Positions 25,808-35,368 of a stretch of 64,000 bases of DNA are shown piece by piece. Both the position numbers and the translations under genes were made by a program. How positions within the stretch are numbered: the stretch's first letter is position 1; the number at the start of each line of letters is the position of its first letter. Source of the DNA: Christiangramia forsetii KT0803 (GTDB lineage: Bacteria; Bacteroidota; Bacteroidia; Flavobacteriales; Flavobacteriaceae); NCBI RefSeq assembly GCF_000060345.1, contig NC_008571.1:3290501-3354500 (forward strand), given 5' to 3'. The notes under the pieces were generated by a model. The model did not search any database and was not told the DNA's origin. It was given only the letters and a program-made list of their open reading frames with translations.

Positions 25808-26866
25808 ATGAATTATAATAGTTTTCTATTAGTGAGCATGTACCTGCTCTTTCAACCAATTTTTAGTCAGGAAAAAAAGGATTATGAAATTCAAACGATT
25901 GCCTTTTATAATGTAGAAAATCTATTTGATACTGAAGATGACCCAGATACATTTGATGATGATAGAACAGCGAACGGAAAAGACGCCTGGAATTTTGAAA
26001 AATACAAACAGAAAATTGAGCATATTAGTCAGGTGCTTTCTGAAATTGGTAAAGAAGTAACAAAAACACCCCCGTCTATTATTGGTCTTTGCGAAATTGA
26101 AAACAAAGCGGTTTTAGAAGGTCTGGTTAGTCATCCAAATTTAAAAGATTACCATTACGGGATTGTTCATTATGATTCTCCGGACGAAAGAGGGATTGAC
26201 GTGGCATTGCTTTATAGAAAAGAACACTTTCAGCCTATAAATAGCAAAGCCAGAAAATTGATTCTTTACGAAAGTGATAATCCCGGTAAACGAGATTACA
26301 CTCGAGACCAGCTAGTTGTTTCAGGCCTTTTAAATAAGGAAGAAATTCATTTTATTGTAAATCACTGGCCTTCCCGTGGTGGTGGCGAAGCCCGCAGTGC
26401 GTATAAAAGGGAGAAAGCTGCTTATTTGAATAAAAGAATTATTGATTCGCTGATTAAAATAAATCCCGAAGCCAAGATCATCTCTATGGGAGATTTTAAT
26501 GATGATCCCACCAATAAAAGTTTTAAAAAAATCCTGAATACAAAGCCAACTAAAAAAGAATTATTACCTACTGATCTTTATAATCCCATGGAAAATATGT
26601 TGAAACAGGGAAAAGGAAGTCTCGCATATAGAGATTCCTGGAATCTGTTCGATCAAATGTTCATGACAGGGAATTTAGTACTGGGAAATGATACTGGATT
26701 TCAATTTTATCAAGCCGGGATTTTCAATAAGCCTTATCTAATTACTACAGCGGGACAATTTAGAGGTTATCCGTCTCGAACCTACGGGTATTCCGGTTAC
26801 GAAGGCGGATACAGTGATCACTTTCCTGTTTATATTTATTTGATAAGAGATTTAAATTCTAAATAA
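25808..26866 (+). CDS. Secreted endonuclease/exonuclease/phosphatase-family protein
   Basis: A 352-residue EEP-superfamily enzyme with a signal peptide ending about residue 20 (P-I-F-S-Q). The catalytic series is present: F-Y-N-V-E-N-L-F-D (Asn about 36), G-L-C-E-I-E-N (metal-binding Glu about 97), V-N-H-W-P-S-R (His about 186), S-M-G-D-F-N-D-D-P (Asp and Asn about 224-226) and Y-S-D-H-F-P (His about 344). Members cleave phosphodiester bonds in nucleic acid or lipid, or phosphatases of inositol; the substrate here is open. It is divergent from the TonB receptor operon (113 bases between starts), suggesting joint use of an extracellular phosphorylated polymer. Confidence 0.88.
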   Translation: MNYNSFLLVSMYLLFQPIFSQEKKDYEIQTIAFYNVENLFDTEDDPDTFDDDRTANGKDAWNFEKYKQKIEHISQVLSEIGKEVTKTPPSIIGLCEIENKAVLEGLVSHPNLKDYHYGIVHYDSPDERGIDVALLYRKEHFQPINSKARKLILYESDNPGKRDYTRDQLVVSGLLNKEEIHFIVNHWPSRGGGEARSAYKREKAAYLNKRIIDSLIKINPEAKIISMGDFNDDPTNKSFKKILNTKPTKKELLPTDLYNPMENMLKQGKGSLAYRDSWNLFDQMFMTGNLVLGNDTGFQFYQAGIFNKPYLITTAGQFRGYPSRTYGYSGYEGGYSDHFPVYIYLIRDLNSK

Positions 26867-26895
26867 AAAAGCTTCAGAAAAATCCGAAGCTTTTT
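26866..26895 (+). terminator. Rho-independent terminator after the EEP gene
   Basis: AAAAAGCTTC (26866-26875) / GAAGCTTTTT (26886-26895), a perfect 10-bp stem with a 10-base loop, directly at the stop codon. The symmetric A/T ends allow it to work on either strand. Confidence 0.85.
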
Positions 26896-26950
26896 GAAAG
26901 TTATAGTTGTCCCGTTAAGCCTGCAAAGTGTAATTACTAAGTAGGTTAGT

Positions 26951-27202
26951 GTCATTTCGACAAAGCATAGCGAAGGAAAATCTCATGATTAATTCTAACT
27001 CGAACGCGATCTCTCCCGTCGGTCGAGATGACATTCAGTCTATAACCAAAACCCATCAAAGTAGTTCACTACGAACAAAATGAAGTAAACTCTAGTAGGG
27101 TGTTCCATCGACTACTGACCACTTCGCTTCATTTATAGCGATACACGGAGCCAAAATTTTCATATTCAAAAGAGATAACATTTCGACTGCGCTCAATGTG
27201 AC
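26951..27202. repeat. Dispersed palindromic repeat units in a 351-base spacer
   Basis: The spacer 26867-27217 has no gene. Two inverted arms, GTCATTTCGAC (26951-26961) and the inverse GTCGAGATGAC (ending 27032), bracket a unit of 82 bases. A third similar arm, CATTTCGACTGCGCTCAATGTGAC, ends at 27202. Units with this GTCATTTCGA...CGAAATGAC form occur many times in flavobacterial genomes as I remember them. Function is unknown. Confidence 0.65.
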
Positions 27203-27217
27203 GTACTTATTTTATTA

Positions 27218-27655
27218 TTAGTTTAACCAGGCGCTCCATGGAATTCTTGTAAGTACTACCACGAATGCTAAACCATAAAAAATAGCCAGCATCTTAAATT
27301 TAGGTCTGGAAGTAAGTTTCTTTTTATGTTTTGAATATCCAATTGTAATTAAAACAATTGCAAGAATCATCATTAGAGGATGCTCTATTAGATATAATCT
27401 TAGCGCAGGGCTACTCATCGCTTCTCCCATTCCACCATCAAATCGAGCTAAATTCTGTGGGGTAAGATATAATACAATCCCTATTAATAGTTGAATATGA
27501 GAAACAATTAGTGTGAAAAGCGCTATCCTAAAATTAGTAGCTGAATATTCTTTATTAGCGGCAAATCCAATAATACCATTAAAACTTGCAATTAAGAGCA
27601 TAAAAAGCACCAGATAGGCCCAATAAGAGTGTATAAACTGAATAGTATCGTACAT
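27218..27655 (-). CDS. Small conserved membrane protein
   Basis: A 145-residue protein with four hydrophobic helices (about residues 12-32, 45-65, 91-107 and 122-141). It has several helix-linked histidines (I-H-S-Y-W near 9, S-H-I-Q-L-L near 52 and E-H-P-L-M-M near 91), which could bind heme, and the pattern resembles small cytochrome-b-like proteins of Bacteroidota. No catalytic motif can be named. It is downstream of the TonB receptor at 27740 but separated from it by a terminator, so it is probably transcribed on its own. An AT-rich 84-base gap contains no clear promoter. Confidence 0.7.
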   Translation of the reverse strand: MYDTIQFIHSYWAYLVLFMLLIASFNGIIGFAANKEYSATNFRIALFTLIVSHIQLLIGIVLYLTPQNLARFDGGMGEAMSSPALRLYLIEHPLMMILAIVLITIGYSKHKKKLTSRPKFKMLAIFYGLAFVVVLTRIPWSAWLN

Positions 27656-27690
27656 AATATAGATTTTGGTTAAAGATAAAATAATTGCAT

Positions 27691-27718
27691 AAAAAACGCC
27701 CCGAAATATCGGGGCGTT
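27691..27718 (-). terminator. Rho-independent terminator of the 27740 TonB receptor
   Basis: Stem AACGCCCCGA (27695-27704) / TCGGGGCGTT (27709-27718), loop AATA. The minus-strand reading is followed by T (27691-27694), 22 bases beyond the receptor's stop. Confidence 0.92.
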
Positions 27719-27739
27719 CTAATATAAAATTATTCGGTT

Positions 27740-30472
27740 CTAGAAACGGAAAGCTACACTAGCATTCCAGGTTCTTCCCCATCCAAAGAATACGTTGTTA
27801 CGAACGTTAATTCCATCATAAGTAGTGTCGTCTGGACCAGCCAATCTGTTTGTATTAGATTCAGATATGTAAATATTATCTGTTACGTTATTAACGTTTA
27901 CTCTAAAGCTCAATCTATTTTCTCCAAGATCAAGACCATAAGAGGCTCCAAGATCTAAAAGACCGAAAGAAGGAAGCTCAAAAACATCAAAATCTGGATT
28001 ATTCAGTGCATCAGTAGCATCGTAATCTGCATAAAGATTATCTGCATATCTGTATGTAGCATCTACACTAAGATTATCAACGATCTGGTAATCTACACCT
28101 GCACTCGCAGTAAACTGCGCTGCATTTCCAACTTTAACACCATCCAGGTTAAGAACAGCCTGTTCAACCCCAGAAATTGGATTCTGGTTATCATCGAAAT
28201 ATGTCGCGGTTACATCATCCTTATACTCCCAATCACCTAAGGAAAGCATTGCATTCCATTTGAATTTATTTGATACTCTACCATAGAAATCAAACTCGAT
28301 ACCCTTATGTACCTGGGTAATACCTAACAAGTTTGCACTTCCTCGTATTTCTTCCGGAGTATCTCTAAAGAAAGTTGCAGATTCGCTTTCAAATCTATCT
28401 GCCCAGGAAGTTCTGTAGATATTTACGTTTGCATTGAAAAACTGAGAACGGAAACCGTACCCTAATTCAAGACCAAATACTTGTTCGTTGGTAAGATTTG
28501 GATTTAGAGTATTTCCGAAGTTTACATATACTGCATCAAATAATGGTTGTTTAGAATAGTACCCAACATTACCAAATACGTTATGATTCTCGTCAATATT
28601 AAAGTTCATTCCCCCTTTAATATTTCCGCCTAAGATATTCTCCCAGTCAGTTTCCTGATTTCCTGGAGCTTCACCAAAATATTCAACTCTTTTGAAGCCC
28701 TGATTAGAAATAGACCCCTGTACAAAAGCAGAAATCTGATCTCCAACATATTCTAATTGACCAAATGCTCCAGCCCATCTTACAAGACCTTCGTTATAGT
28801 AGTCAATTTTCTCCTCATCATCGATATTGCTAAATACGTTTAAAGCATTCCCTGCTGTTGGCTCGTAAGTTTCAGATAAAAATCGGTTAGGATTATTATC
28901 ATCTGCATTAGAAACATAGATATCAGCTCCCATTAGATCTACTAATCTACGATAATGGAATCCTTTATAAGATCTTAAATCAGCTCCAAAATCTAAAGTA
29001 ATTTGATCTGTTACTTCAGTTTCGAAATTAGTGATAATACCAAACCAGTTATGAGAGTTTACAGAAGAACGCTGAGAAATTCCATTTTCTCCTGAACGAT
29101 CTCCGTTACCAGTATTTACAAAATCTCCCTGAAATTGTCCATCACCTGAATAAGGTTGTCTAGGATCTCCAAAAGCTGGAACATTTGCACCTGAATTCCA
29201 GGCAAAAATATCATCAATAGGAAGTAATCCGTCTTCAGTTTTTGGTAATGCAAAAGATTGTGATCCATTAATTCTACCAATAGCTCCTATAGAACCTCCA
29301 CGGCCGAAAGAAGCATATGCAGAAGTAGATAATTTAGAAATACTACTAAGATCCCAATCCCAGCTTAATGAGATTACAGGTTTGTGATAGAAGTTTCCAG
29401 AAAAAGTAAACTCTTCTCCATTTCTATATCCAAAATCAGGATTATACTTTTCATTTGGCTCTCCATCTTCTCCATATTCCAAATAGCTTTCTAAGCTTGT
29501 GAAAAATCCTCTTTGGTTGTGTTGCTGCGGAGCACCTGTTAGCATGAAGTTGAAATCATGATTTTCGTTTGCCCTGTAACCAACACCAATATAATAGTTA
29601 TAACCTTCAAACTCGGTTCCATTCACGTAACCATCTCCTGAAGTTCTGCTTAAAAGGAAAGATGCAGACAAACCATTATCATTTAGACCTGTGTTGTAAG
29701 ACGCTAATGTTTTTATATAACCATCGTTACCAACACCTGCTTTTACCAAACCTCCTTCAGACATTTGAGACGAACGGGTTACCACGTTAATAGTACCCCC
29801 AACTGAAGAAACAGCAAGTTTAGAAGAACCTAAACCACGTTGTACCTGGATTGCTGTAGTAACATCACTAAGACCAGCCCAGTTACTCCAGTAAACCTGT
29901 CCGTTTTCCATATCATTAACTGGAATACCGTTAATCATTACAGCAGAGTTTTGAGTATCAAAACCACGAATGGTAATACGTGCATCTCCAAAACCACCAC
30001 CTTGCTTAGTAGCATAGATAGAAGGTGTTGTATTAAGAATCTCAGGAAATTCCTGGTTTCCTAATTTCTCCTGAATTTCTGCCGCTCTAATAGTTGAAAC
30101 AGCTACCGGAGTTTGACGATCTTTTGCTAAATCTGCAACTCCTGTAATTACAACTTCAGAAAGTGCGTTTGCATCTGGATTCAAAACTATCTGACCCAAA
30201 TCCTGAGTTTGACCGTTTGAAACATTGAATTTAACAGTTTTAGGCTCGTAACCTACGAAGCTAATTCTAATTTGACCTGTAGCATCTTCTACATTCAGGC
30301 TGAAGTTACCGTCAAAATCGGTCATTGCACCTTGTTGAGTACCTACCACCTTAACATTTGCACCGGGTAGCGGTCCATCCATTTCAGAATCCATTACAGT
30401 ACCGGTAACAGTTCCTTGAGCAAAAATTGTAGCAGACGCAAATAACATCGCTAACAGTAATAATTTCCTCAT
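27740..30472 (-). CDS. TonB-dependent receptor, SusC/carboxypeptidase-regulatory type
   Basis: A 910-residue outer-membrane receptor with a signal peptide (cleavage near F-A-Q, residue 19). It has a CarboxypepD_reg-like domain (about 22-105, with G-P-L-P-G-A-N-V) and a plug (about 110-230, with G-F-G-D-A-R-I-T-I-R-G-F, N-D-M-E-N-G and G-G-T-I-N-V-V). The barrel ends in V-A-F-R-F. Substrate unknown; no SusD-like partner lies beside it, which argues against a standard glycan-uptake pair. It is monocistronic, bounded by its own terminator, and has a -7 box 112 bases upstream, in the pgi terminator region. Strong conservation of this gene type in marine flavobacteria is my impression, not a search. 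Confidence 0.88.
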   Translation of the reverse strand: MRKLLLLAMLFASATIFAQGTVTGTVMDSEMDGPLPGANVKVVGTQQGAMTDFDGNFSLNVEDATGQIRISFVGYEPKTVKFNVSNGQTQDLGQIVLNPDANALSEVVITGVADLAKDRQTPVAVSTIRAAEIQEKLGNQEFPEILNTTPSIYATKQGGGFGDARITIRGFDTQNSAVMINGIPVNDMENGQVYWSNWAGLSDVTTAIQVQRGLGSSKLAVSSVGGTINVVTRSSQMSEGGLVKAGVGNDGYIKTLASYNTGLNDNGLSASFLLSRTSGDGYVNGTEFEGYNYYIGVGYRANENHDFNFMLTGAPQQHNQRGFFTSLESYLEYGEDGEPNEKYNPDFGYRNGEEFTFSGNFYHKPVISLSWDWDLSSISKLSTSAYASFGRGGSIGAIGRINGSQSFALPKTEDGLLPIDDIFAWNSGANVPAFGDPRQPYSGDGQFQGDFVNTGNGDRSGENGISQRSSVNSHNWFGIITNFETEVTDQITLDFGADLRSYKGFHYRRLVDLMGADIYVSNADDNNPNRFLSETYEPTAGNALNVFSNIDDEEKIDYYNEGLVRWAGAFGQLEYVGDQISAFVQGSISNQGFKRVEYFGEAPGNQETDWENILGGNIKGGMNFNIDENHNVFGNVGYYSKQPLFDAVYVNFGNTLNPNLTNEQVFGLELGYGFRSQFFNANVNIYRTSWADRFESESATFFRDTPEEIRGSANLLGITQVHKGIEFDFYGRVSNKFKWNAMLSLGDWEYKDDVTATYFDDNQNPISGVEQAVLNLDGVKVGNAAQFTASAGVDYQIVDNLSVDATYRYADNLYADYDATDALNNPDFDVFELPSFGLLDLGASYGLDLGENRLSFRVNVNNVTDNIYISESNTNRLAGPDDTTYDGINVRNNVFFGWGRTWNASVAFRF

Positions 30473-30583
30473 TTGTTTTAATTGTTTGAGTTTGATTAAA
30501 AAATTCGTGGCAAAAAAAGCTATTTCCTACACATTAAAGATTATCTGAATGTTAAGATTTTTAACTTTAACATTTTGCCGGTA

Positions 30584-30591
30584 CAAATCTA
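30584..30591 (-). promoter_or_regulatory. Possible -7 box for the TonB receptor
   Basis: Reads TAGATTTG on the minus strand, a full TAnnTTTG match followed by TACC. No TTG at the expected -33 distance. A start here would leave an mRNA leader of about 105 bases. Confidence 0.35.
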
Positions 30592-30602
30592 CATATAAAA
30601 AG

Positions 30603-30626
30603 AAAGTGCCTGATTTCAGGCACTTT
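30603..30626 (-). terminator. Rho-independent terminator of pgi
   Basis: AAAGTGCCTGA (30603-30613) / TCAGGCACTTT (30616-30626), 11-bp stem with a very short loop, 36 bases after the pgi stop on the minus strand, with a short T/A-rich tail. Confidence 0.75.
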
Positions 30627-30662
30627 ATATCTACTAACATCTTTTCAACAATCTGTTCGTCA

Positions 30663-32294
30663 TTAACTCATATAAAATTTTAGCAATTTTTTAGTAGAAG
30701 AATCGTGGTTATCTGTTGTTTTAGATGAGAATTCCGCAAGAATTTTGTTAGCAAGTTGCTTACCTAATTCTACTCCCCACTGGTCGTAACTAAATATGTT
30801 CCAGATCACTCCCTGTACAAAAATCTTATGCTCATAAAGCGCTATAAGTTTACCCATACTCTCTGGAGTTAATTTTTCTATTAAAATGGTATTTGTAGGA
30901 TTGTTGCCTTCAAAAACTTTAAATGCTTTGATCCTGTCTATTTCTTCCTGACTAAAAGCTTTAGATTTTAATTCCCCTTCTACTTCCTGTTCTGTCTTCC
31001 CATTTAAAAGAGCTTCAGTTTGCGCAAAATAATTCGCCATCAGTTTATCCTGATGATCTTTATCTTCAAAAAGTGAATGTTTAAATCCAATAAAATCTGT
31101 AGGAATTAATTTTGTTCCCTGGTGAATTAGCTGGAAAAATGCATGTTGTGAATTAGTTCCCGGCTCACCCCAGATAATGGTTCCCGTTTGATAATCTACT
31201 TTTTCGCCATTTCTATCTACACTCTTTCCATTACTTTCCATAATGGCCTGCTGAAGATATGACGGGAATTTATCTAAATATTGAGAATATGGAATTACTG
31301 CTTCACTTTCAGCTTTAAAAAAATTATTGTACCAGATACTAATTAGTGCAAGCTGTACCGGTAGATTTTCTTCGAATGAAGTCTCTTTAAAATGATCATC
31401 CATTTTGCGAGCACCATCTAATAAAGATTCAAAATTTTCATATCCAATTGCCAGGCTTATAGAAAGACCTACCGCACTCCACAAGGAGAAACGCCCTCCA
31501 ACCCAATCCCACATCGGGAAAATATTTTTTACATCTATTCCAAAATCCTCAACCTGTTGCAGGTTGGTAGAAACCGCTACAAAATGTTTGGAAACTTCCT
31601 TTTGTGGAGCCGACTTTAAGAACCATTCCCTAACCGTAGTGGCGTTGCTAAGCGTTTCCATGGTTGTAAATGTCTTGGAAACAATTAAAAACAAAGTAGT
31701 TTCAGGATTTAAATCTTTTATAGTTTCATGAACATGATCTCCATCTACATTGGAGATAAAATGAACCTTCAGGTGGTTTTTATAAAACTCAAGGCTTTCA
31801 GTGACCATTACCGGCCCAAGATCTGAACCACCAATCCCAATATTTACTATATCGGTAAATGCTTTTCCTGTATATCCTTTTTGAGTTCCGTCTATAATAT
31901 CATTACTAAAATCCCTTATTTTGGCTTTTACCTCCTGAACTTCCGGCACTACATTTTTATTAGATACTTTTATATCAGCATCTTTATTAGCTCTTAAAGC
32001 TGTGTGTAATACAGGACGATTTTCAGTTTGATTGATAGCTTCTCCACCAAAATAGCTATTAATAGCATCCTTTAAATGGCATTCTTCAGCAAGCTGAAGC
32101 AATAATGCGCGTGTATCTTCAGTAATTCTATTTTTACTGTAATCAACATAAAAATCTTCCCACTGGATCGTAAATTTTTCCGAACGCTTTTCATCATTAT
32201 TGAACATATCTTTCATATGCTCATTTTTGATCTCTTTATAATGATCTTCTAACTCCTTCCAGGCTTTCGTTGTGGTTGGATTTATATTCTTCAT
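30663..32294 (-). CDS. pgi: Glucose-6-phosphate isomerase
   Basis: A 543-residue cytoplasmic enzyme interconverting glucose 6-phosphate and fructose 6-phosphate. The signature blocks are present: [11 protein letters not shown] near 149-159, S-K-T-F-T-T-M-E-T near 207-215, G-G-R-F-S-L-W-S-A near 265-273 and [18 protein letters not shown] (about 374-391), which holds catalytic Glu and His. The length is that of long bacterial PGI. It is the last gene of the DUF3108-TDO-M23-pgi run: its ATG abuts the M23 stop, and a terminator follows. Confidence 0.96.
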   Translation of the reverse strand: MKNINPTTTKAWKELEDHYKEIKNEHMKDMFNNDEKRSEKFTIQWEDFYVDYSKNRITEDTRALLLQLAEECHLKDAINSYFGGEAINQTENRPVLHTALRANKDADIKVSNKNVVPEVQEVKAKIRDFSNDIIDGTQKGYTGKAFTDIVNIGIGGSDLGPVMVTESLEFYKNHLKVHFISNVDGDHVHETIKDLNPETTLFLIVSKTFTTMETLSNATTVREWFLKSAPQKEVSKHFVAVSTNLQQVEDFGIDVKNIFPMWDWVGGRFSLWSAVGLSISLAIGYENFESLLDGARKMDDHFKETSFEENLPVQLALISIWYNNFFKAESEAVIPYSQYLDKFPSYLQQAIMESNGKSVDRNGEKVDYQTGTIIWGEPGTNSQHAFFQLIHQGTKLIPTDFIGFKHSLFEDKDHQDKLMANYFAQTEALLNGKTEQEVEGELKSKAFSQEEIDRIKAFKVFEGNNPTNTILIEKLTPESMGKLIALYEHKIFVQGVIWNIFSYDQWGVELGKQLANKILAEFSSKTTDNHDSSTKKLLKFYMS

Positions 32295-33527
32295 TTAAAT
32301 ATTTTTATAGGGAATTTGTTCGAGTTCATCTCTTAAAGGTTCTATGTATGCGAAATATTCTTCCTTAAGTTCATCTTCTATATGTTTTGCAGATGGTAAA
32401 TTTTGACGAAAAGGATCTACCTGTCTTCCATGCACCCAGAAACGGTAGCAAACATGAGGTCCAGTAGCCAGGCCGGTACTTCCAACATATCCAATCACAT
32501 CACCCTGCTTAACGGTTTGCCCATTTCTTACGTTTCTCCTGGTCATGTGCAGGTACTGCGTAGTGTATTTACCGTTATGACGCACTTTTACATAATTCCC
32601 ATTTCCTGAAGTATAGGATGAAGCGATCACGGTTCCATTGGCTGTACTAACGATTGGGGTCCCATGAGGAGCAGCATAATCTGTTCCCAGGTGAGCTTTC
32701 CATCTTTTTTGAACAGGATGAAAACGTCTTTTAGAAAATCTTGAAGAAATTCTGGAATAATCTAAAGGAGCCTTCAGAAAAAAGCTTTGCAAAGCTTTTG
32801 CTTCTTCATCATAGAAGTTGGCTTTACCCGTAATAGTATCATTAAGATATCTAAAGGCATAAAAAGGTTCATCGGAATGCTTAAAAACGGCGGCATCTAC
32901 TTTTTCTATTCCAGCAAAAATAGTGTCATCAATATACTTCTCCTGATAGACCATTTTAAACTGATCTCCTTTCTGAAGTTTAAAGAAATCTATGCTCCAC
33001 TGATAAATATTTGATAGTTCATACACCAGCAAATTACTTAATCCCTGGGCCTGCATAGCCTCCGAAAGTGATGAAGTAATTACGCCGGAAACCTCTCGCT
33101 TTTTAATAGTAACAGGTCTTTTCTTCTTTTCAGCATAAATACTGTCCCCCAGTGCTACTACGGTATAGTTGATCTTATCGTTTTCGTAGATAAAATACTG
33201 GGCGGTTTTTGCTGAATCTTTTGCTTTTAGGATCATATACTTCTTTCCAGCAGTAATTCGCGCTGGATTAAAACTATCCTTTACTTTATTGGAGATTTCA
33301 AACACTTTGCCGTGTCCTACTCCGTTTTGATCCATAATGAACCCAAAGCTATCTCCAGACTCAATCGTATCTTTTATTACCTCAAAATCATTAAGTACAA
33401 AACCATACTCCTTCTCAACAGGAGGTAATTTTTCTACTTTAACTTTTTTGACAGCCTGGTCTTTTTCCTCATCATTGCAAGCAACAAATGCCAGCATCAA
33501 CATTAACAGTAAGCCTAATTTCTTCAA
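32295..33527 (-). CDS. M23-family metallopeptidase lipoprotein
   Basis: A 410-residue lipoprotein: MKKLGLLLMLMLAFVAC, with the lipobox Cys at 17. Most of the N-terminal half is a beta-rich region of OapA/LysM-like character, including a D-S-F-G-F-I-M-D-Q-N-G-V segment. The LytM domain (about 270-380) has zinc ligands in H-L-G-T-D (about 281-285) and the L-H-M and G-P-H-V-C-Y-R-F-W motifs. It is probably a murein endopeptidase or an activator of one, anchored in the envelope. The gene abuts pgi and lies 12 bases after the TDO stop. Confidence 0.88.
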   Translation of the reverse strand: MKKLGLLLMLMLAFVACNDEEKDQAVKKVKVEKLPPVEKEYGFVLNDFEVIKDTIESGDSFGFIMDQNGVGHGKVFEISNKVKDSFNPARITAGKKYMILKAKDSAKTAQYFIYENDKINYTVVALGDSIYAEKKKRPVTIKKREVSGVITSSLSEAMQAQGLSNLLVYELSNIYQWSIDFFKLQKGDQFKMVYQEKYIDDTIFAGIEKVDAAVFKHSDEPFYAFRYLNDTITGKANFYDEEAKALQSFFLKAPLDYSRISSRFSKRRFHPVQKRWKAHLGTDYAAPHGTPIVSTANGTVIASSYTSGNGNYVKVRHNGKYTTQYLHMTRRNVRNGQTVKQGDVIGYVGSTGLATGPHVCYRFWVHGRQVDPFRQNLPSAKHIEDELKEEYFAYIEPLRDELEQIPYKNI

Positions 33528-33539
33528 TTTCTTTACTTT

Positions 33540-34499
33540 TTATTTTTCTGTATTAAAAGTATGATCAACCCATTGTTTTCCCCAGTTCTCCTGTTCTTCC
33601 CTGCTCCATAAATTTGGAAAGAAAGATACTTTTTGAAAACTTGGTGGCAGGAACTTTTTCCAGTTAGTCCCACCTGTGGCTTTTATGGTTGTTTTGTCTT
33701 TACTAAGATAGCGATAAGCCGCACCCATATGCATTAACAACCAATTGATGTTCACATTCACATCCAGATTTCTCATAGCCTGAATGAGATCTTCATTATT
33801 TTTATCATCCTCATGCATTTGCAGATAACGATGATAAATGGTGTTTTCATGTACATCATTCGCAATTCTTAAAAACCGGGGGGTATATCTTTTTTCGAAT
33901 TGTCTTAAAGTGAGCGTTTTTTCTCCCGTTTCCAAATCTATCCCACCTTTCTTCCAGTATATATTCTCATATAATTCTTCTGGACTATTTTCTGCGGAAA
34001 AGTTTTTCCGAATCTCAGGCGAAACCAGATGTTCTAAGGGAGTTGCATACAATTCGATCATTCTGAATTGTGCTGACTGAAATCCGCTGGCAGGCAATAA
34101 TGCCATTCTGAATTTCAGAAACTGCTCTCTCTCCATCCCTTTGATCATTACATCAAAAGAATCTATAAGTATTCTAAAATAGCGGTTTATCCTGTTAAGC
34201 TTTTCAATAAAAAAGGACGCCGTTAGCGTCGTAGTCTCTATGATCTGCTTTTGCTCATGGATAATAAGCTTGAAATATAGTTCTGTGATTTGATGATATG
34301 AAATGAAGATCATCTCATCTGGAAAGTGCGTATTTGTTTTTTGTAAACTTAGTAGCGTATCTACCTCTATATAATCCCAATAGGATAAGTAGCGATCGTA
34401 AAGCAGACCATCCAGGTAGGACCCCATATCCTGTCCCGAATTCTTAAACTTTTCTTCAAGCTTTAAAATTCGTTCCGCGATTTCGGGTTTTATTTCCAT
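33540..34499 (-). CDS. kynA: Tryptophan 2,3-dioxygenase
   Basis: A 319-residue heme enzyme opening the indole ring of tryptophan to N-formylkynurenine. The S-Y-H-Q-I-T-E-L-Y-F-K motif (about 67-77) carries the substrate-contact His, and F-R-M-A-L-L-P-A-S-G-F-Q-S-A-Q-F-R (about 126-142) the conserved Arg and Ser. The C-terminal W-L-L-M-H block contains the heme-ligand histidine and A-T-G-G-T-N-W follows. The length is slightly above classic TDO (about 280). No kynurenine formamidase or kynureninase gene is in this window. It is linked to DUF3108 by a 2-base gap. Confidence 0.9.
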   Translation of the reverse strand: MEIKPEIAERILKLEEKFKNSGQDMGSYLDGLLYDRYLSYWDYIEVDTLLSLQKTNTHFPDEMIFISYHQITELYFKLIIHEQKQIIETTTLTASFFIEKLNRINRYFRILIDSFDVMIKGMEREQFLKFRMALLPASGFQSAQFRMIELYATPLEHLVSPEIRKNFSAENSPEELYENIYWKKGGIDLETGEKTLTLRQFEKRYTPRFLRIANDVHENTIYHRYLQMHEDDKNNEDLIQAMRNLDVNVNINWLLMHMGAAYRYLSKDKTTIKATGGTNWKKFLPPSFQKVSFFPNLWSREEQENWGKQWVDHTFNTEK

Positions 34500-34501
34500 A
34501 T

Positions 34502-35278
34502 TTAATTCATTATGATGCTAAATTGATGCTTCAATCCTTTATATGCCTCAAGATCTGCATCTAAAGATCCAACAGCAAGATCTGCTTCAATTTTTACAGG
34601 AATCTTATTTTTATCATCACTTATCCAAAAAGTAAGACTTTCTTTCTCCTTAAATACACGCCCTGCAAGAACATAGGGTCTAAATTTTAAGGTAGCCACC
34701 TTTCCAAATTTGGTCTTGACAATCTCTCTTCCCAGGAAAACAAGTTTAAAATCAAGGTTTTCATCATCGATGAACATATTTACCTTCATTTCATCACCCG
34801 GTTTAAGCTCCTCACCGTTAATTTGGTTGCGAATATAATAAAATGATGATAACATATCGTGCACATTATTGGGCACAGAATAAGATTTTTTCTCGCTGTT
34901 TTTTTTATTTAAAACATGAGCCTTGTTATTGCTATGATCAAAATCTATTTCAAGATTTTTAGTATATCCACCCTCATTAATATTTCTTATGAATTTGTAA
35001 GGTTTTCCCGTCCTCTTATCAATATAGGTCTGATAATCATCATCCACCTTAAAAAACAAACCTAAGAAACCAGTTGATTTTCCACGACCTTTGATATGAT
35101 AAACAGGGGTATTATTAATAATGGCATCATCAACCTCTAATGTAGCATAGCTGGCGTTGAACATACCATAATGTATTCTGAATTTGAACCATTCACCAGA
35201 ATCAAATGCTTTTTGAGAAAAAAGCTGGGTTGAAGCGGTTAAACAAAAGAGAAGGGTAATTGCAAAAAATCTTTTCAT
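34502..35278 (-). CDS. DUF3108 exported protein
   Basis: A 258-residue protein with a signal peptide (about 1-21, S-T-Q-L-F-S-Q). The mature part is beta-rich with the DUF3108 hallmarks W-F-K-F-R-I-H-Y-G near 30 and F-W-I-S-D-D-K-N-K-I-P-V near 217. It is probably a periplasmic lipid-binding or lipoprotein-like fold; its role is unknown. It is the first gene of the DUF3108-TDO-M23-pgi operon, driven by a good promoter at 35339. Confidence 0.8.
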   Translation of the reverse strand: MKRFFAITLLFCLTASTQLFSQKAFDSGEWFKFRIHYGMFNASYATLEVDDAIINNTPVYHIKGRGKSTGFLGLFFKVDDDYQTYIDKRTGKPYKFIRNINEGGYTKNLEIDFDHSNNKAHVLNKKNSEKKSYSVPNNVHDMLSSFYYIRNQINGEELKPGDEMKVNMFIDDENLDFKLVFLGREIVKTKFGKVATLKFRPYVLAGRVFKEKESLTFWISDDKNKIPVKIEADLAVGSLDADLEAYKGLKHQFSIIMN

Positions 35279-35338
35279 AATGATTGTCCTAATATTATAG
35301 TATTTACAAGCCTACTAGGCTGATTACAATTACTATTC

Positions 35339-35368
35339 CAAAAGTATTAAAACAAAAAACCCCATCAA
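35339..35368 (-). promoter_or_regulatory. Promoter of the DUF3108-kynA-M23-pgi operon
   Basis: Minus-strand TTG (35366-35368), a 19-base spacer and TACTTTTG (35339-35346): -7 is a full match and -33 is present. The -33 box lies inside the terminator hairpin arm of the upstream unit, so one transcript ends where the next begins. Leader about 55 bases. Confidence 0.6.

Noticed and set aside
29569-30064. Two plus-strand ORFs of about 73 codons
   Set aside because: Antisense to the TonB receptor with intact domains.
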